Part shown: positions 23,914-37,375 of the stretch, piece by piece
How positions within the stretch are numbered: position 1 is the stretch's first letter
How the letters are laid out: each line of letters starts with the position of its first letter
Source: Streblospio benedicti
Lineage: Eukaryota; Annelida; Polychaeta; Spionida; Spionidae
Reading direction: 5' to 3'
Assembly (NCBI GenBank): GCA_019095985.1
Contig: CM032661.1
Location: 22,927,182 to 22,991,181 of the forward strand
Length of the DNA: 64,000 nucleotides
The notes under the pieces: model-generated
What the model saw: only the letters and a program-made list of their open reading frames with translations
What the model was told of the DNA's origin: nothing
The model's database searches: none
Program-made: the position numbers and the translations under genes

Positions 23914-25325
23914 CAGGGGTGGTGTGCATAAACGTTTTACCAGTCGCAAAGTACTGAAATCCTGTCGGACGCAAAAAACGGCGACAATTTGACGTGCATA
24001 AAACTAATTATGTGACCAACGACGCAGAATCTGCGTGCGATGCAAGGATACGACGGGACAATACAGACCCTGCTCCAACTTGCGTCAAGTGCTATGTATC
24101 GTATGCTTCACAATGCTTGTGAATTAATTTATAACATTCTCTCATACTACAATTATTTTTGGTAAAGAGGTATAGTGAGATACAACGTTATAAATGAACA
24201 TTTTAAACAAATAAGAACAGTTATTCATAGTTTTACCTCAGTATTCACGGACCACTTTTTAAAAATGATTTAAAAGCGTGAAAGTGTCAAAATGCCTTAT
24301 TCAAAGTCTCCAAATTTGTTATATATGTACAAATAGATTTCCCTAATACGTGACTTTTACTTTTTAAAAGGGTTTACAAATTTTCAGCAGTCAAGCCTAT
24401 GAAAAAAACATATTGATTACACTGACATCTGGAGTTCAGTAAGGCAGAACAGTGAATTTTTTCAATTTCAATTGTTGTCCACCTGATTTTTCTAAAGAAA
24501 AAGAAAACTAAAGAATCTAGTAAACATTCATTTGAGTTAGATCAATTCTGCAATTATAAAATAACAGGAATTACAATAGTTTTTTTTAATCGTGGTTAAA
24601 AGTGTGAACATTGTGCATGTGGATTAATGTTAGCTGATCCATAATGACTTTAATCACCTGAAATTATTATCACTATTTAATGGATATGGGGCACAATTAA
24701 CCTTTATGGGTTGCTGAAACATGTTGCCCTTTCCAAAGGGTTGTTGGCTCGACTGTCCACGCTTCAGTTGAAAACTTTTCTATTTATGTCCACCCAAGGG
24801 ACTGATGATATTAAGGTGCTCTCAAAAGAGATGTGGTCTTAGTATAGAGTCTTTGAACCAATCTCGTTTCAAAGGTTTGAACTGGTGAAACCCATCTTGT
24901 CAGCGAAGTGGTCTCAATAGAGGGGTGACATGAAATGGGAAAATCCACAGTATGCTATTGGCCGGCAAATTATATATGTTATTGTAGATGATATTATATA
25001 ATTCATGGTTCACTCAGTTATCAGTGGTATACTGAGCTTGAAGTACGTGGGGTTGGTTATACCATGTCAAGGGCATTGGTAGTTCTCCATTATTTGAATT
25101 AGATTTTGTTGAGGAATCAGGCTCCATTTTTACTGCAGGATACTTAATTATTCAGTACAAAAACACCGTCGCACTCAACGTGATTTTTCACCGTCGCACA
25201 TAGCTTGAGGCGATGCTGTTTATGCACACGCCGCTAGCAAATGATGATTAATAGGATGTTAAGATTATCGCAAAATCTCTAAAATCGCAACCAGTCGCAG
25301 ACCGCTTTTATGCACATCAGCCCAG
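23914..25325. mobile_element. Non-autonomous hAT-like DNA transposon
   Basis: The ends CAGGGGTGGTGTGCATAAA and, inverted, CTGGGCTGATGTGCATAAA match at 15 of 19 positions, and the left one has the CAGGG start common in hAT elements. The 8-bp flanks TCAGGAGT and GCACGGAT are only half alike, so a target duplication is not clear. The 1.4-kb interior is AT-rich with no transposase frame. It lies between TBC1D20 and the presumed promoter side, perhaps in a 5' UTR intron. Confidence 0.5.
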
Positions 25326-26058
25326 GCACGGATAAGTAAACTAAAAACCACAAGCCCCAAACTTAGCATTGTATATATAGCCTTTTATACATACAATACT
25401 ACATTTTTTGTGGCTAGTGCACCCCCTAACTTAAGTCTAAAGTTAATTAAAACTAAAAGACACCAGCGAGATTAAACACAACACAAGTCAACACTGGCCA
25501 AAAACATTTTAGTAGATTACAATATTTAGAAAACTAGAAACACATATATGAGGAGGCCAATGCTACACTTTTTGTGGCTTAGTAGATCAGTGACAGTGTT
25601 GTGCGACGCGTTTCCTACGTGTTAACTATCGATATGTTTTTCGTGCATGATACTTCTCGTACCGGTATTTTGTGGGGCAAGCTAATATGAAAATAGTTCT
25701 ATTAAAACTGAACGTTGTGTGTTTTAAAACAAAAAATATATCAAGAAAGGATGAATATTTTTACCTGTCTACATACTTCCGGGTGCATGAAAGTCAGCTC
25801 TAATAACTATGTCTAATAAAAAGGATTTGAAAATTGATATTAATGTTATATAAAAAAAATCCATCGTTCATCGTTTTCTATGACCACTTTTGACTACATA
25901 ACTAGAAATTGAAAACTCATAGGTGTATTACTATTAATCAATAACGTGCAAAATATAATATTCCTGTATATAATTATGTTTGTTAGTGTTGCGAACAAAG
26001 TACAAAATAATAGTCCAATCAGCACTTTGGACTTTTTCGTGGCCACGCCCACCTGTAA

Positions 26059-26157
26059 AAATGTCGAAACCACGACTGCGGCGAGCAAACAGCACAACTG
26101 TTAGTGAGAAAGTGTCTCGAGATGAAGATATACAGCAAGATGGAAGACCAGATCGTC
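26059..26157 (+). CDS. Candidate first coding exon of an unidentified gene
   Basis: ATG at 26059 opens 33 codons (MSKPRLRRANSTTVSEKVSR...) ending at a good donor, GTAAGG, at 26158. The peptide is basic, then acidic, with no hydrophobic segment. It lies head-to-head with TBC1D20. No following exon was found before the BEL/Pao fossil, and I do not recognise the peptide, so this could be chance. Confidence 0.25.
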
Positions 26158-26201
26158 CGTAAGGCATTTTATATTGTTTTCCTTCAATAAGATTATTAAC
26201 A

Positions 26202-26430
26202 ATGTCCATGGAATTGTTTGATATTATATAAAAGGTTACTGTCACCGGTTGTTGACATCATTTTGATTGACAGTTGTCAGTTCACACACATGGTAATGTT
26301 TATTAACTCAGCAGACCCAATGTCCATGGAATTATTTGATATTATATCAAAGGTTACTGTCACCGGTTGTTGACATCATTTTGATTGACAGTTCACACAC
26401 ATGGTAATGTTTATTAACTCAGCAGACCCC
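26202..26430. repeat. Tandem duplication of about 115 bp
   Basis: 26202-26319 and 26320-26430 are near-identical direct copies (AATGTCCATGGAATT ... CAGCAGACCC). The second lacks 7 bp around GTTGTCAG. A C/CT-rich run follows. Confidence 0.7.
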
Positions 26431-26488
26431 TCCCCCCCTCCCCCCCCTCCATCCCCGGGCAGAACCCTCCTACCCAGCTGCTTAATTT

Positions 26489-29400
26489 GTATTTGGTCAT
26501 ACTGTGAGGATGAAAGGCACCTGGACAGAACTAATTTTTCATGTATCTTAAAGTCAAAGTCATTCAACATTCCACTTCAACATTTGCGAAAGCAAAGAAA
26601 GTACATTTTCTGGAAATTTCCAATTAAGAAAATCATTCAAGAACGTTATATTCAACATCAAGAATGCCAGAAACTGAAGCAAATACAGAAGCAGCAGAAA
26701 AAGCGAGACAGCAGGATAAACTGAAGTTTCTAATAAGAAAAAAGACAACCGCGTTATCGGCATTTACGCGACTTTTCAATATTGTCTCAAAGTCACTGGA
26801 GGACGGTGAAAGTGTGAATTCTCTACAAACAAAACTGCAGGTGCTAGAAGAAAGATACAAACACTTAGAGGTAGCGTGCAATGATATATTCTATTCATCT
26901 GAAGATGACAGCATTTACAATGATCATTCTAATGTCCTTGATGAAAAGCAGTGTATGTTACAAAAAATCCAAACGCAAATTGCTTCCCTTACTGCGCCTG
27001 CTCCTGTTTCAACTAAAAATGATAGTACTGCTGAATTAGTAAAATTGTTCAAAGCTTCTTTAAAGTTACCCAAGCCCCAGTTTCACAAGTTTGATGGATA
27101 CCCAAGTTCATTCAGCAGTTTTCTTGCTCATATTGAAACATATGTGGAATCAACTATTGGTGACGATAGGCAACTGCTGAGCATTCTTATAGACTCTTGT
27201 TCAGGCATAGCCTATGAAGCTATAGCATTTCTCTCTCAATGTCATGATGCGAAGCTTGCATACACAAAAGCAAAAACAATATTGAGGGATTTGTTCGGAG
27301 GAAAGCACCAAATCATTCAAGCTGTGATGTCTGAAAGTGCAAATGGCCCTGTGATAAAGCCTAATGATGTTGACGCATTACGAAAATTAGTTATTGCAAT
27401 GAAGGAAGAAGAAGTGACGTTGTCCGAATGTGGTGCCGTGAGTGAGTTAACTTCTACTGATAAGCTTATCTGAATTTATGGGCGTCTTCCAAAGGTATTG
27501 CAGTACAAATGGGCTGACAGACTTGCTGAAATGGAATCATCAGGCAGGAAGCCCTCTTTTGAGAGTATGTGTAAGTTAATTGAAAACTTCATTAAGAGTA
27601 AAGACAATGAGTACAGTAATCATTATGTGCAGTTCCAACATGAAAATAAGCCAAAGGTTTCAGCAAAGCAAGTGTTCTCAGTTAGTGACAGTAATCCCAG
27701 TGCAAGTAATATAAAATGTCAATATTGTGAAAAGTCCCATTATTTGAATCAGTGTCCAATATTTGAAGCTTTAGATGTGAAAAAAGATATCAGTTTGTTT
27801 CAGATAAAAATCTTTGCAAAAATTGTTTACATTGTGGCCATGTGTCTGGCAAATGCAAGCGGAAAGGTTTGTGTAAACATTGTAATTGTAAGCATAATAG
27901 CATATTGCATGATTTCAAATTCACAGCAAAATACTGATGACGGTAGTTCAGTGCCTAATGAAAACAAGTTATGCATGTGAAAATAAGAGTGTAAGCCAAG
28001 ATGCAGGTTTAGCCTGTGTGGAAGTTCTTGTTTAAGGCAAAGATGCACTGCATCGGTGTAAAGCAATCATCGATAGTAAGTCATCTGTAAATCTTTGCAC
28101 TGAAAGATTGGCAAACAAGTTGCAATTACCTAGCACTCCCTATAAGACTACTTTTAATGTCGCAACTGGATCCTCAGTAGTAAATGGTAGAACACTGAAA
28201 AATGTCAATGTATATTCAAATGATATGTGTAATAACGTGAAGGTCAATGAAATTCTAACTTTAAAATCTATTCCTATTTCCAAGGAAAGTATTTTCTCAA
28301 AGTCTGACATTTCTGGATTAAGCCACTTACGTAATGTCTCCATACCAGAATTTTCTTCTACTGACAAAATTGATTTGCTAATTGGCTCAGGTGTACCAAA
28401 AGCTTTTCACCAAATAGGTCAATGTAAGGGTAATGAAAATGAAATTTATGCTGTATTGCGACCCTTAGGTTGGGATTTAGTAGGACCTAAATGAAAAGTT
28501 AGCAAAAATTCAGACTCTTTCATGTGTTCAAGTAATCCATCTGTCTTTTTTGTTGACTCCTTGTCTGCTAATGTACAAAATGACATTTCTCGAGTCTTTG
28601 ATGCTGATTTTAAAGATTGTTCACTTTTTAGCGATGAGACTGGACCTTCCCAAGATGACAGAGAAGCCTGCAAGCTCGTAGAAAAGTCCACTGTTCTTTT
28701 TAATAATAAGTTCTCTGTAGGCATTCCATGGAAAGAAAACCCTGAGAATCTTCCTTTCAATAGGTTTGATGTAATGAAACGTATGAATGGTTTGAAACGA
28801 CGTTTGCTTAATGATGATGAATTCTGCAACGAGTACACTGGTGAGATGAATAAACTTATTGATAATGACGTTTTTGAGCCGTGTGCACCAAATTTTGATG
28901 TATCAGGTTCAAACTTCAAACATGTGTCATTATATTCCATTACATCCTGTTTGGCATCCACGCAAAGGTACATTGCGTATTGTATGGGATTGTGCAGAAT
29001 CGCTCAATGATTTTATATATGAAGGACCTAATGTGCTGAATTCATTAATCGATGTTCTGATTCGTTTTCGAAGATTCAAGTATGCTATTACCTCTGACAT
29101 ACGAAAAATGTATCTGAATGTTCAATTACCTGAATCTGATAAAGATGCGTTTCGTATTTTGTGGTGAAAAGATGGTGATCTTTCAAGTGAGCCATCTGAT
29201 TACAGGTCACGTGTTCACATATTCGGTGCAAAATCGTCAAGTTTTGTTGTAAATAATTGTGTCAAAAAGTTAGCCAATTCTGTTAAAGATCCTCTCACTA
29301 AGTTTGCATCAAATTTCAAGAGGTTTCTGTTCTTGATTTGATACCTTTATTCGGTTCAAAAGCAAACTCGTATAAATTGAAATTGTAAGAATCAAAGAGG

Positions 29401-29810
29401 TTTTAAGGTTGTAAACTTGTTCTTTTTATATATATACTTCAAATAAGTTGCTTCTATTACGGCATTGTTACTACTTATGTCATTTTCATGTAATGTTTAA
29501 TGTACCTCTATTAGGTTTGCCAAATATACCATTAATAGTTCCCGATGGGAGTGTATGCAAACCTAATGTACATCTGTTGTTTAAAGTCTCAATGTAATCA
29601 CTGATATTCTATCAATATTGCCATAATAATATGTATGTATTTAATCCTGTATGCACTGTACTGTGAAGATGAAAGGCACACCTGGACAGTACTAATTTTT
29701 TCATTTTTGTATCACTTTCTCACCAAATGTTGAACATCCAACCACAGTCAAATAAATGTTTAAAGTCATTCTTACAGAAGTCAATCATTCAACATTACGT
29801 CCTACATACT
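26489..29810 (+). mobile_element. BEL/Pao LTR retrotransposon fossil
   Basis: Recognisable parts in order are a gag-like region (about 26664-27980), the A17-type protease region (about 28040-28490), and the beginning of a BEL-type reverse transcriptase (about 28520-29330). The gag-like region starts with a coiled coil and has a CX2CX4HX4C-type knuckle near 27718. Related terminal sequences lie at about 26489-26570 and 29640-29810, sharing ATGAAAGGCAC, CCTGGACAG and AGTCATTCAACATT. Integrase and most of the polymerase are absent, and the element is broken in several places. The terminal repeats have diverged in length and sequence, suggesting an old insertion. Confidence 0.8.
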
Positions 29811-31334
29811 AACATACGCTACATGAGCTGAATATCCGCCTCGCATATTGGGAGTAGATGCTCAGTAGCAGATTAAAACATTGGCGTAGTAAGTTTGTCG
29901 CAGACCTTGAGCATACAAATACGATGGCGCATAATACTATTGTTCAGCAGTTGTTCAACGATTGTAGATGTATGTTCCCAGCTTTGGTAGCATATTGAAC
30001 ACAGCAGTCAGCGGTTCTAGAGACACCGACGATAAAAAAAGTCTTGGCTGAGACTTTTTTGAAAGGCCGGTTGTGCATCAGGGGTTGTGCATCGGGTTAC
30101 GCTGAGCTTGCTTTCACTGCCTCTGCTTTCTTATGCCGGGTTTTGCGCCAGTCTTCACCGGGCCGCGGAGCGATTTAGTCGTGCCAAAAATACCTATCAG
30201 CAGATGCGCCACGTATAAAAAAATCTTTGCTCGGAAATCCCTAGAATTTATGTGTGTCAACCATACGCAGAACTAGTGGGACCCGGCCTTTAGATCTCTA
30301 TATAGATGACATTGAACATAGAAAAAAAATCAGTGTTGCAAACAATGTAAAGCTAAATGAACTTCTGTATGAATATGCAATTTATTATTCAAGAAAGCAG
30401 CTATTTTTATCCAAGTAGAATATATTGAACCCAATAGAACTATCTTAGCACAATTTTTCAAGAGGTTCTGTTAACTACCAGAATGGCTAAACAACAAACA
30501 CATGATAAGTTATCATGTGTTTGTTGTTTGTGCCATCATCGATAACCAATGTGAATTTTAATTAACAAAATATAAGAAAATAATTTGGAGATGTAATAAA
30601 AAAAACATATCCATATACACATCAATACCTTTCAAATCCCTTCTTATACTTATAGGGAAAATATGGTAGCATAAAATGTGTAAAACAAAAACAGAAATTA
30701 CAAAATATTTACAAAATATAACATGACTCCGATCTTTTAATTAAAAAATGATGATGCTGATAAATACTTGAGCAAGTTAATCTATTGGGTAAAATGCGTA
30801 TTTTCAGCAATTTCAACCTTGAAAATAATATATGATTACTTTGATGTCCATCAACAAACAAAAATGGTAATAAAGATAAAAAAAACATCAAAAAAAACTA
30901 TGGATGGCAAAACATGTTAAAAACATGAAACTAGGGTCAGTATTCTTATATATATTACGCCAAACAGGGGTGTGGCCATGGTTGTTTTTTAAAAATTATC
31001 TACCACCTCTGTTGAGATTACTACTGCTTTTTATAACGCCTCCATTTAAATTCATTTTGCGGATTCTCAATATTAATTCAATTGTATCTTGCAGGTCAAA
31101 AAACGTTTATATTCATGGGAGGGGACACAGACTTTTTTAATGTATCGAGGTCATGGAACATCATTTTTTTTCATCACATCAGCATGGGACATGACCTTTT
31201 TTCAGACAAGATTTTTGACATGCACCGGTCCCCCCGCCTGATAAATATTGCAACGTCCCTTATGAGCAATTAATAATGTTGGGTACATTGTCCCGATTGC
31301 ACAATAATGGATTACTCTCACATCTATTAAAATG
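29811..31334. other. Intergenic DNA, no gene seen
   Basis: AT-rich apart from about 30050-30220. It holds a long perfect hairpin at 30489-30529. No coding exon is supported. Confidence 0.5.
30489..30529. repeat. Perfect 19-bp inverted repeat with a 3-nt spacer
   Basis: The left arm AAACAACAAACACATGATA pairs base for base with the right arm across AGT. It could be a hairpin or the remains of a palindromic insertion; no T tract suggests a terminator role. Confidence 0.7.
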
Positions 31335-32272
31335 ATAGGGGCTTATTACCATGCCTAAAATGTACACAAGTTGGGGCGATATATATGTATTTTTCTCTTA
31401 TTTTCTGACTTTCACCTCAGTTTGAACACATTTTTCTGGTAATGGGGACAGAACGCAGATATAAAGAAAGCACGTAATTGAAATGGAACCGATGTTCTTG
31501 GCAAATATCAAAATAAGATAATTAGTCGCGGTCATTGACTACGACTTATCCAAGTTGTCAAGCAACAAGATTTTTTAGTTGATTTTGGATAATACCCTTC
31601 CCAGTATCATAACTAGACTCTAATTGTCAACCAGAGCGTATTGTTGGCTTCAGAATGTCTCAAATATGCAATTCTCTTTATGTGTGGTCCGTGTCCATTT
31701 AAAAGTTTTAAATTGTCAGACAACTGAATATGTAACGCTTTAAAATGGCTGTGCTGCTGTGTTACATTTACCCATGCCAATTTTACAAATCTTTACCTAA
31801 TGAACAAAGATTTGTCTTATTTCAATAACATTTTGGAGCAAAGTACTAACTAATGCACTATATTTTTTAATTGTTAGACTTTGCTGGCACGTTATATTCA
31901 AATTAGAAGTCCCAGCATCGTAGGGGGACATTAAATAACATTACATTTCTTTATCAAAGAAATGCATAATACTAACCTTTGATTTTCATAGGTCAAGTCC
32001 TGGTTTAATAAGTCCCCAGTTTTAGTAGATACACTATATTAATGAGAAATTGAGAATAATGTTTGTGTAGTACTTACTCATGATGTTTCGATCCATGGCA
32101 GTAACCTTTAAATTGTACAATATGTTGTAATTTTAATGGCAGAAAATGTTGAAAGAAAATGATTACATGTACTTCTATTAGGATATTATTGAATTACAGC
32201 ACACACACACACACTGGGAAGCCTGTACATATTCGCCATATTTAAACTAGATCAAACATAGTGTCAGATCTT
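31335..32272 (+). repeat. Partial copy of the DGAT1 upstream region, ending at the gap
   Basis: From GATAGGGGCTTATTACCATG to the gap, this follows 37917-38873 with few differences. It contains no exon. Its sequence quality resembles the third copy, not the noisy second one. Confidence 0.8.
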
Positions 32273-32372
32273 NNNNNNNNNNNNNNNNNNNNNNNNNNNN
32301 NNNNNNNNNNNNNNNNNNNNNNNNNNNNNNNNNNNNNNNNNNNNNNNNNNNNNNNNNNNNNNNNNNNNNNNN
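32273..32372. other. Assembly gap, 100 N
   Basis: Exactly 100 N, a conventional gap of unknown size. The two sides carry overlapping copies of the same region rather than consecutive sequence. Confidence 0.98.
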
Positions 32373-35300
32373 CATTAGTCATTCCTTCTTGGTTTTTTGG
32401 AAAAAGAGATACTTCCATCCTTCTTCACATGATAATTTGTTAACTTCATCCTTTGTCACACTTGGAAACAAAAATTAAATTGATCAAAATTCCCCCCTTT
32501 CATAATTGTATGACTTCACTTTCTTTTTTCTCCTCCATTATAACAATTAAATTTAAATAAAAGGGAGCAATGATGGCTTTTTCCAAAGTGGGGTTTCCCT
32601 TATGATAGGTCATACACCATACCCTCTTGTTGGACGGGGATCAAGTCTAGAGTTTTGGGGCCCGTTGGTCTCCTCTATGATGGGTTGGTAGTGTCACATG
32701 CTGAGTTAAGAAACAATCTCTAAAACATTCAATGAAGTGATATAAATTACTTTTTTTCATTTGTTGGGGGCTTATTACCATCCTAAAATTGCACAAGTTG
32801 GGCGATATACATAAATTTTTTTTGTATATTTAGGTAGGTGGAACAAATTTTGTAACAGTAGAATGAATTTTTGTATTTTATTTTCTCTTATTTTCTGACT
32901 TTCACCTCATTTTTAATAAACACATTTTCTGGAATGGGGGGGGCGCGGTATAAAAAGGGCACGAAATTGAAATGGAACCAAAAATTTTTCCTTGGAAAAA
33001 TTCAAATAAGAAAATTTAAATCGCGGTCTTGACTCGACTTATCCAAGTTTCAAAAAGATTTTTTAGTTGTTTTTTGGAAATCCCTTTTAGTATCATAACT
33101 AGACTCTAATTGTCAACCAGAGCGTATTGGGTTTCCCAGAATTTTCTCAAATTTGCAATTCTTTTTATTGTGGCCCGTGTCCTTTTAAAAAAGTTTTAAA
33201 GTGCCCAGACAACGGGAATATTACTTTTTAAAATGGCTGTGCTGTTTGTGTTACATTTACCCATCCCAAATTTTTACAAATCTTTCCCCAATGAACAAGA
33301 TTTGTCTTTTTTTTCAATAACTTTTTGGACAAATTTCTAACTAATGCACTATATTTTTTTTAATTGTTAGACTTTGCTGGGATTATATTCAAATTAAAAA
33401 TTAAACATCTTGGGGATATTAAATAACATTACATTTCTTATCAAAGAAATGCATAATACTAACCATTGTTTTTCCTTAGGTCAAGCCCTGGTTTAATAAG
33501 CCCCCAAATTTTAGTAGATACACTATTTAATGAAAAATTAGAATAATGTTTGTGTAGTACCTCATGATGTTTCGTCCATGGCAGTAACCTTTAAATTGTA
33601 CAATATTTTTTTTTAAGGCAAAAAAAATGTTAAAAAAAATGATTATTTCCCTATTGGAATTATTGAATTACAGCACACACACCCCCGGGGAAGCCTGTAA
33701 AATTTCGGCCATATTTAAACAAAGACCCAAACATGTGTCAGATCTGGACTCTACTTGCATTTTTTAAATTTATTTTTAAGAAAGGATGATGAAATTACAG
33801 AACCCCAGACACAATAATTTTTTTTTTTATCAAGTTTGTGATTATGTGATAGGTGCTTTTCCCTGTTAAAAGACACATAAAATAAAACTGTTTTACAAAA
33901 TTTAAACATATTTTCCAGTGTATAATTTAAATGGGGATAATAATACTTGTAATTTTTTTGGGGTATTTTTATAATTAGGGGTACAAATGAGTTATCATAT
34001 TTTGATATTTTTACTGTGATGTTTAGCTAAGGGTTAATAAAAAGTGAAATAACAGTAGTAGTTTTTTCCACATAAAGGTTGACATACATGGTGAATGAAG
34101 GGTTTTTCACATGATTCAAGCAGGGTTTTTATCATGTCTCACTGCTTTTGAATACCATAATTGAAGAGCACTTTTTTTCCTCGTTCTCCCTTAAATCTAA
34201 AAATATCTTCTCAGACACAAGTGATCACAAGTGCCCAGTTTGCCATTGCACGCATCCTCTAAATACCCTGGAAACTATATATGATGAAAATACTGCCTCA
34301 ATATTGTTTTTGGGTTTGCATTTAAATCATGACTTTTGGGTGGTACCATTGCATGGGACATTTTTTTATCATAACTGATTTTGTGTGAAAAATGTATGGT
34401 TCGGGGAATTAGAATTTTCCCTTTTGCATTGAACACAAAATGCCGGGAATATTAATGAAAATTAACCCAAAATATTTTGTTCATGATATTGGTAGTATCA
34501 AAGAATTTTTTGCAATTTTTTTTTTGTGCAGTGTTTTTTATTTACTAAAAGTGCAGGTTTTTTTTAATGTGAGCATTTTTATTCATTGGAACTTTTTCAT
34601 TTTTTGGGTATTCATGGATTTTACTAAATTTTGATTGTTTGTGTCAATAATCAATCAAAATGTTAAATCTATTAATGTGTTTAGTAAAGGTAGACTTCAA
34701 ACAGATTTTCTGAACATTCCATAACTTTAAAGGTAACATCGTTCACTAGCTCTTTAAGATAAAAATGAGGGAAAAGGGTTACGATGATGTCCCCAAAAAA
34801 ATTATAAAAAGGTTGATAGTGCGGGGAAATGGAGGAAAGAGCCGAAAAGAACTTGAAAACTCAAGTTAAAAAAAACTAAAATTACAAAAAATGCAACTCT
34901 TCTAGAATGGTGGAATCGAAAGGGGAATTTTTTCTGAGACATTTTGCATTCTCTAACAGGGGAAAAATTTAAACATTAGTGTAGTTAGTATCATTATGAT
35001 AATAAAGGGAAACTGGATAAATTTCGGTTAGTCACTTAAAGGGGCTTTTGATTTTTTTCTCATCTACTTATGATTTATTTGTACCAAACTCTTAACATCT
35101 TCAATTTTTGTTTATTTTTGTTTTAAGGTTGATAAATCGAAAATTTTTATGGTTTTTATTTTTTTTATTGAGAACTTTGAAATAAAATGAACATCTATTT
35201 TTTTGTCATGAAATATGGACCCATTTCATGTCATTTCCCAAAACAAACAAAGGGTTTTTTTTTGGGAAAACAGCTTGAATATGTATTGAATCCCACATGT

Positions 35301-37375
35301 ATTAATGTTGAATGTTTATTTTTTGAATATGTTTCAGGTTCACCAAAAAGCAGATTCTTTATTCACCTCCCTCTTCAGGTTTTCAAATTTTGGGAATGGT
35401 CAACTTTTGGTTTTTTCTTTTGGGGTTTAATTTTTTTAAAAAAGGGAAAAAAATGTTTCAATTTTTGGTTTAAATCGTTAGATACTCAGGAGGAAGCAAA
35501 TTTTCTATCTGTTAATTTAACTGTGTCCCAGATATTAGTCTTCGTCTACAAGTCAAAAGAATAGTATCCCAAAAGGACGAGTCAGAAATTTTTTAAAAGA
35601 CTCATCCTCCATCTTTGTTTTTTTTACCAACTTTTTTTGAGCTATTAAAAGGGAAAAAAAACATGGGGGGCCAGGTTTTAAAATTTGGGGGGACTTTTAA
35701 ATTCATCGTAATGGTAGTCCTCAAAATAAATGTGGGTAGAAAGTTATCTAAGGCACTGAGGGGTTTTTTTTAATTTTTTTAATTGTTTTTATAATATTAG
35801 GGTTCCAAAAGTTATTTAGAACATGACTATCCCCCAACAACCTTACCTATTTTTTATACAATTAACAAAATTTATAATTTATAATTGTAAAAATAGTTTT
35901 TTTTTTTTTCATAAAGGTTTTTAAAACTAATTTTTAATTTCCCGGCATTGGGGGTTTTTCCAAGGGGTAGCTATAAAATTTTAAAGAAGTAAGTTTCTAT
36001 TTGTACATGTTCACATAAAAAAATTCCCAAAAAAAAGAAATAACAATTTGTTTATATTTATACCATAAACCAAATTTTCTCTCTTAAAAACTCGGTCTGT
36101 AGATTTTTTAAATGGCTTTCCATAACCTGCATTCACTCTTACACAATTTTTTAGATTCCAAAAAAAAACTTTTTGTTATATTTGGGGAAAGTTAAAATGG
36201 GGTAAAGGGAAAGAAAAATTTCCCCCAATTAATATAATGGATCTTTCATAGTGTTTTTGGGTTAACATTTTTTTGTTTTTTTTTTTTTTTTTTTACTTTT
36301 TTTCTACCTAGTCTTTGCACTCTGCCCTATGGCCGGGCAGTTATTTCATAAATGACTATATCCCGACCTCAGTAAAGTTTTAAAAAGGGTGAAAAAATTT
36401 TAAATTTCCCAACTAGAATGACCTTGAACATTTTTTGGGTCACCTGAAGCTAATTTTTTACATCGGATCAGTCTGATGTTTTAAACGTTTTAATAAAAAC
36501 TTAAAATTTTACACTGTTTCAAAGGGGCAAGGGAAAAATTTTTTTGTCGAAAGTTTTTAATATGTGGGACTGTTTTTTTTCATCAACACAAACAGTTTAT
36601 ATCATTCCCTTTTTTTGAAAAAACATCACTAAGGGGACAAACCAGAATGTTTCTTTTCATTTATCCCAAACAATGTATTCATATGTAATCAAACCATATT
36701 TTTTAAACCCTCAATAGATTAAGGATTTTTTTTAAAAAGTTAAAACTGGGTGTACACACTCTGGAAATTTTTTTAACTTATTTGGTTTACTTGATCCTAC
36801 AGCTTAGAACAAAAAATATCAAAATGTTTATAAACTTGTAAATCACAACTGTGTTTCAAGTTATTTGAATAAGGCCAAAAATTTGGTTTCATTGTCTGAA
36901 AAGAATGAAATTGTTTATCAGGATATTGATAACAGGGCGCATCCAAAAATTTACTTATTTATTCTATATACTGGTAAATTATATCATTTCCCAAATTAAG
37001 GTGATGTGAACCAAGATTTCTTATAATATATTTTGGGTTTTATCCCCCTTTTTAAAACCCTTAAAATGCAGTATATTGTCCAAAAACAATGAAATCAGAG
37101 GTTTCAATGTTTTGTAGAATGACATTTTTTAATTCAGGGAAACCCTCCAGAACTTTTAAAAAGACACTAAGTAAGAAACACCTTATACATGCAGCACTTT
37201 TTTCAGTTAACAATGAAGAGGGAAAGAAGTTGACTGTTGGGTGTGGTTTCACAGGAGGCCCCCCTTTTAGTTAGCTCCATTAGAATGGAGTTTTCCCTAA
37301 AAAGGTTAAAAAATCCCCCCCAAAATATTTTTAAGTTAACACTTTTATGATCAATTTTTTTAAAACATACTTTGA
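32373..37375 (+). repeat. Noisy copy of the DGAT1 5' region
   Basis: Runs parallel to 37532-42304 and continues about 80 bp further into sequence seen again at 50545-50603 and 51871-51940. Most differences are longer or shorter homopolymer runs (A, T, G, C) and neighbouring substitutions, spread over non-coding and coding parts alike. That is the pattern of an unpolished consensus rather than of evolution. It lacks both the Gypsy and the hAT-like insertions found in the later copies. Confidence 0.8.
34660..35989 (+). pseudogene. Duplicate DGAT1 exons 1-3, frame not intact as assembled
   Basis: Counterparts of DGAT1 exon 1 (about 34660-35026), exon 2 (about 35338-35423) and exon 3 (about 35944-35989) lie in order, each recognisable by alignment to 39797-41122. 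Many one-base run-length differences disturb the frame in all three. Because introns show the same kind of differences, these are more likely assembly error than mutation. No later DGAT1 exons follow before the next copy starts. Treat as a false or unconfirmed duplicate. Confidence 0.65.

Noticed and set aside
35187-35564. 125-codon frame in the noisy copy
   Set aside because: A Phe-rich chance frame created by stretched T runs. The equivalent good-quality region only contains DGAT1 exon 2 in another reading.
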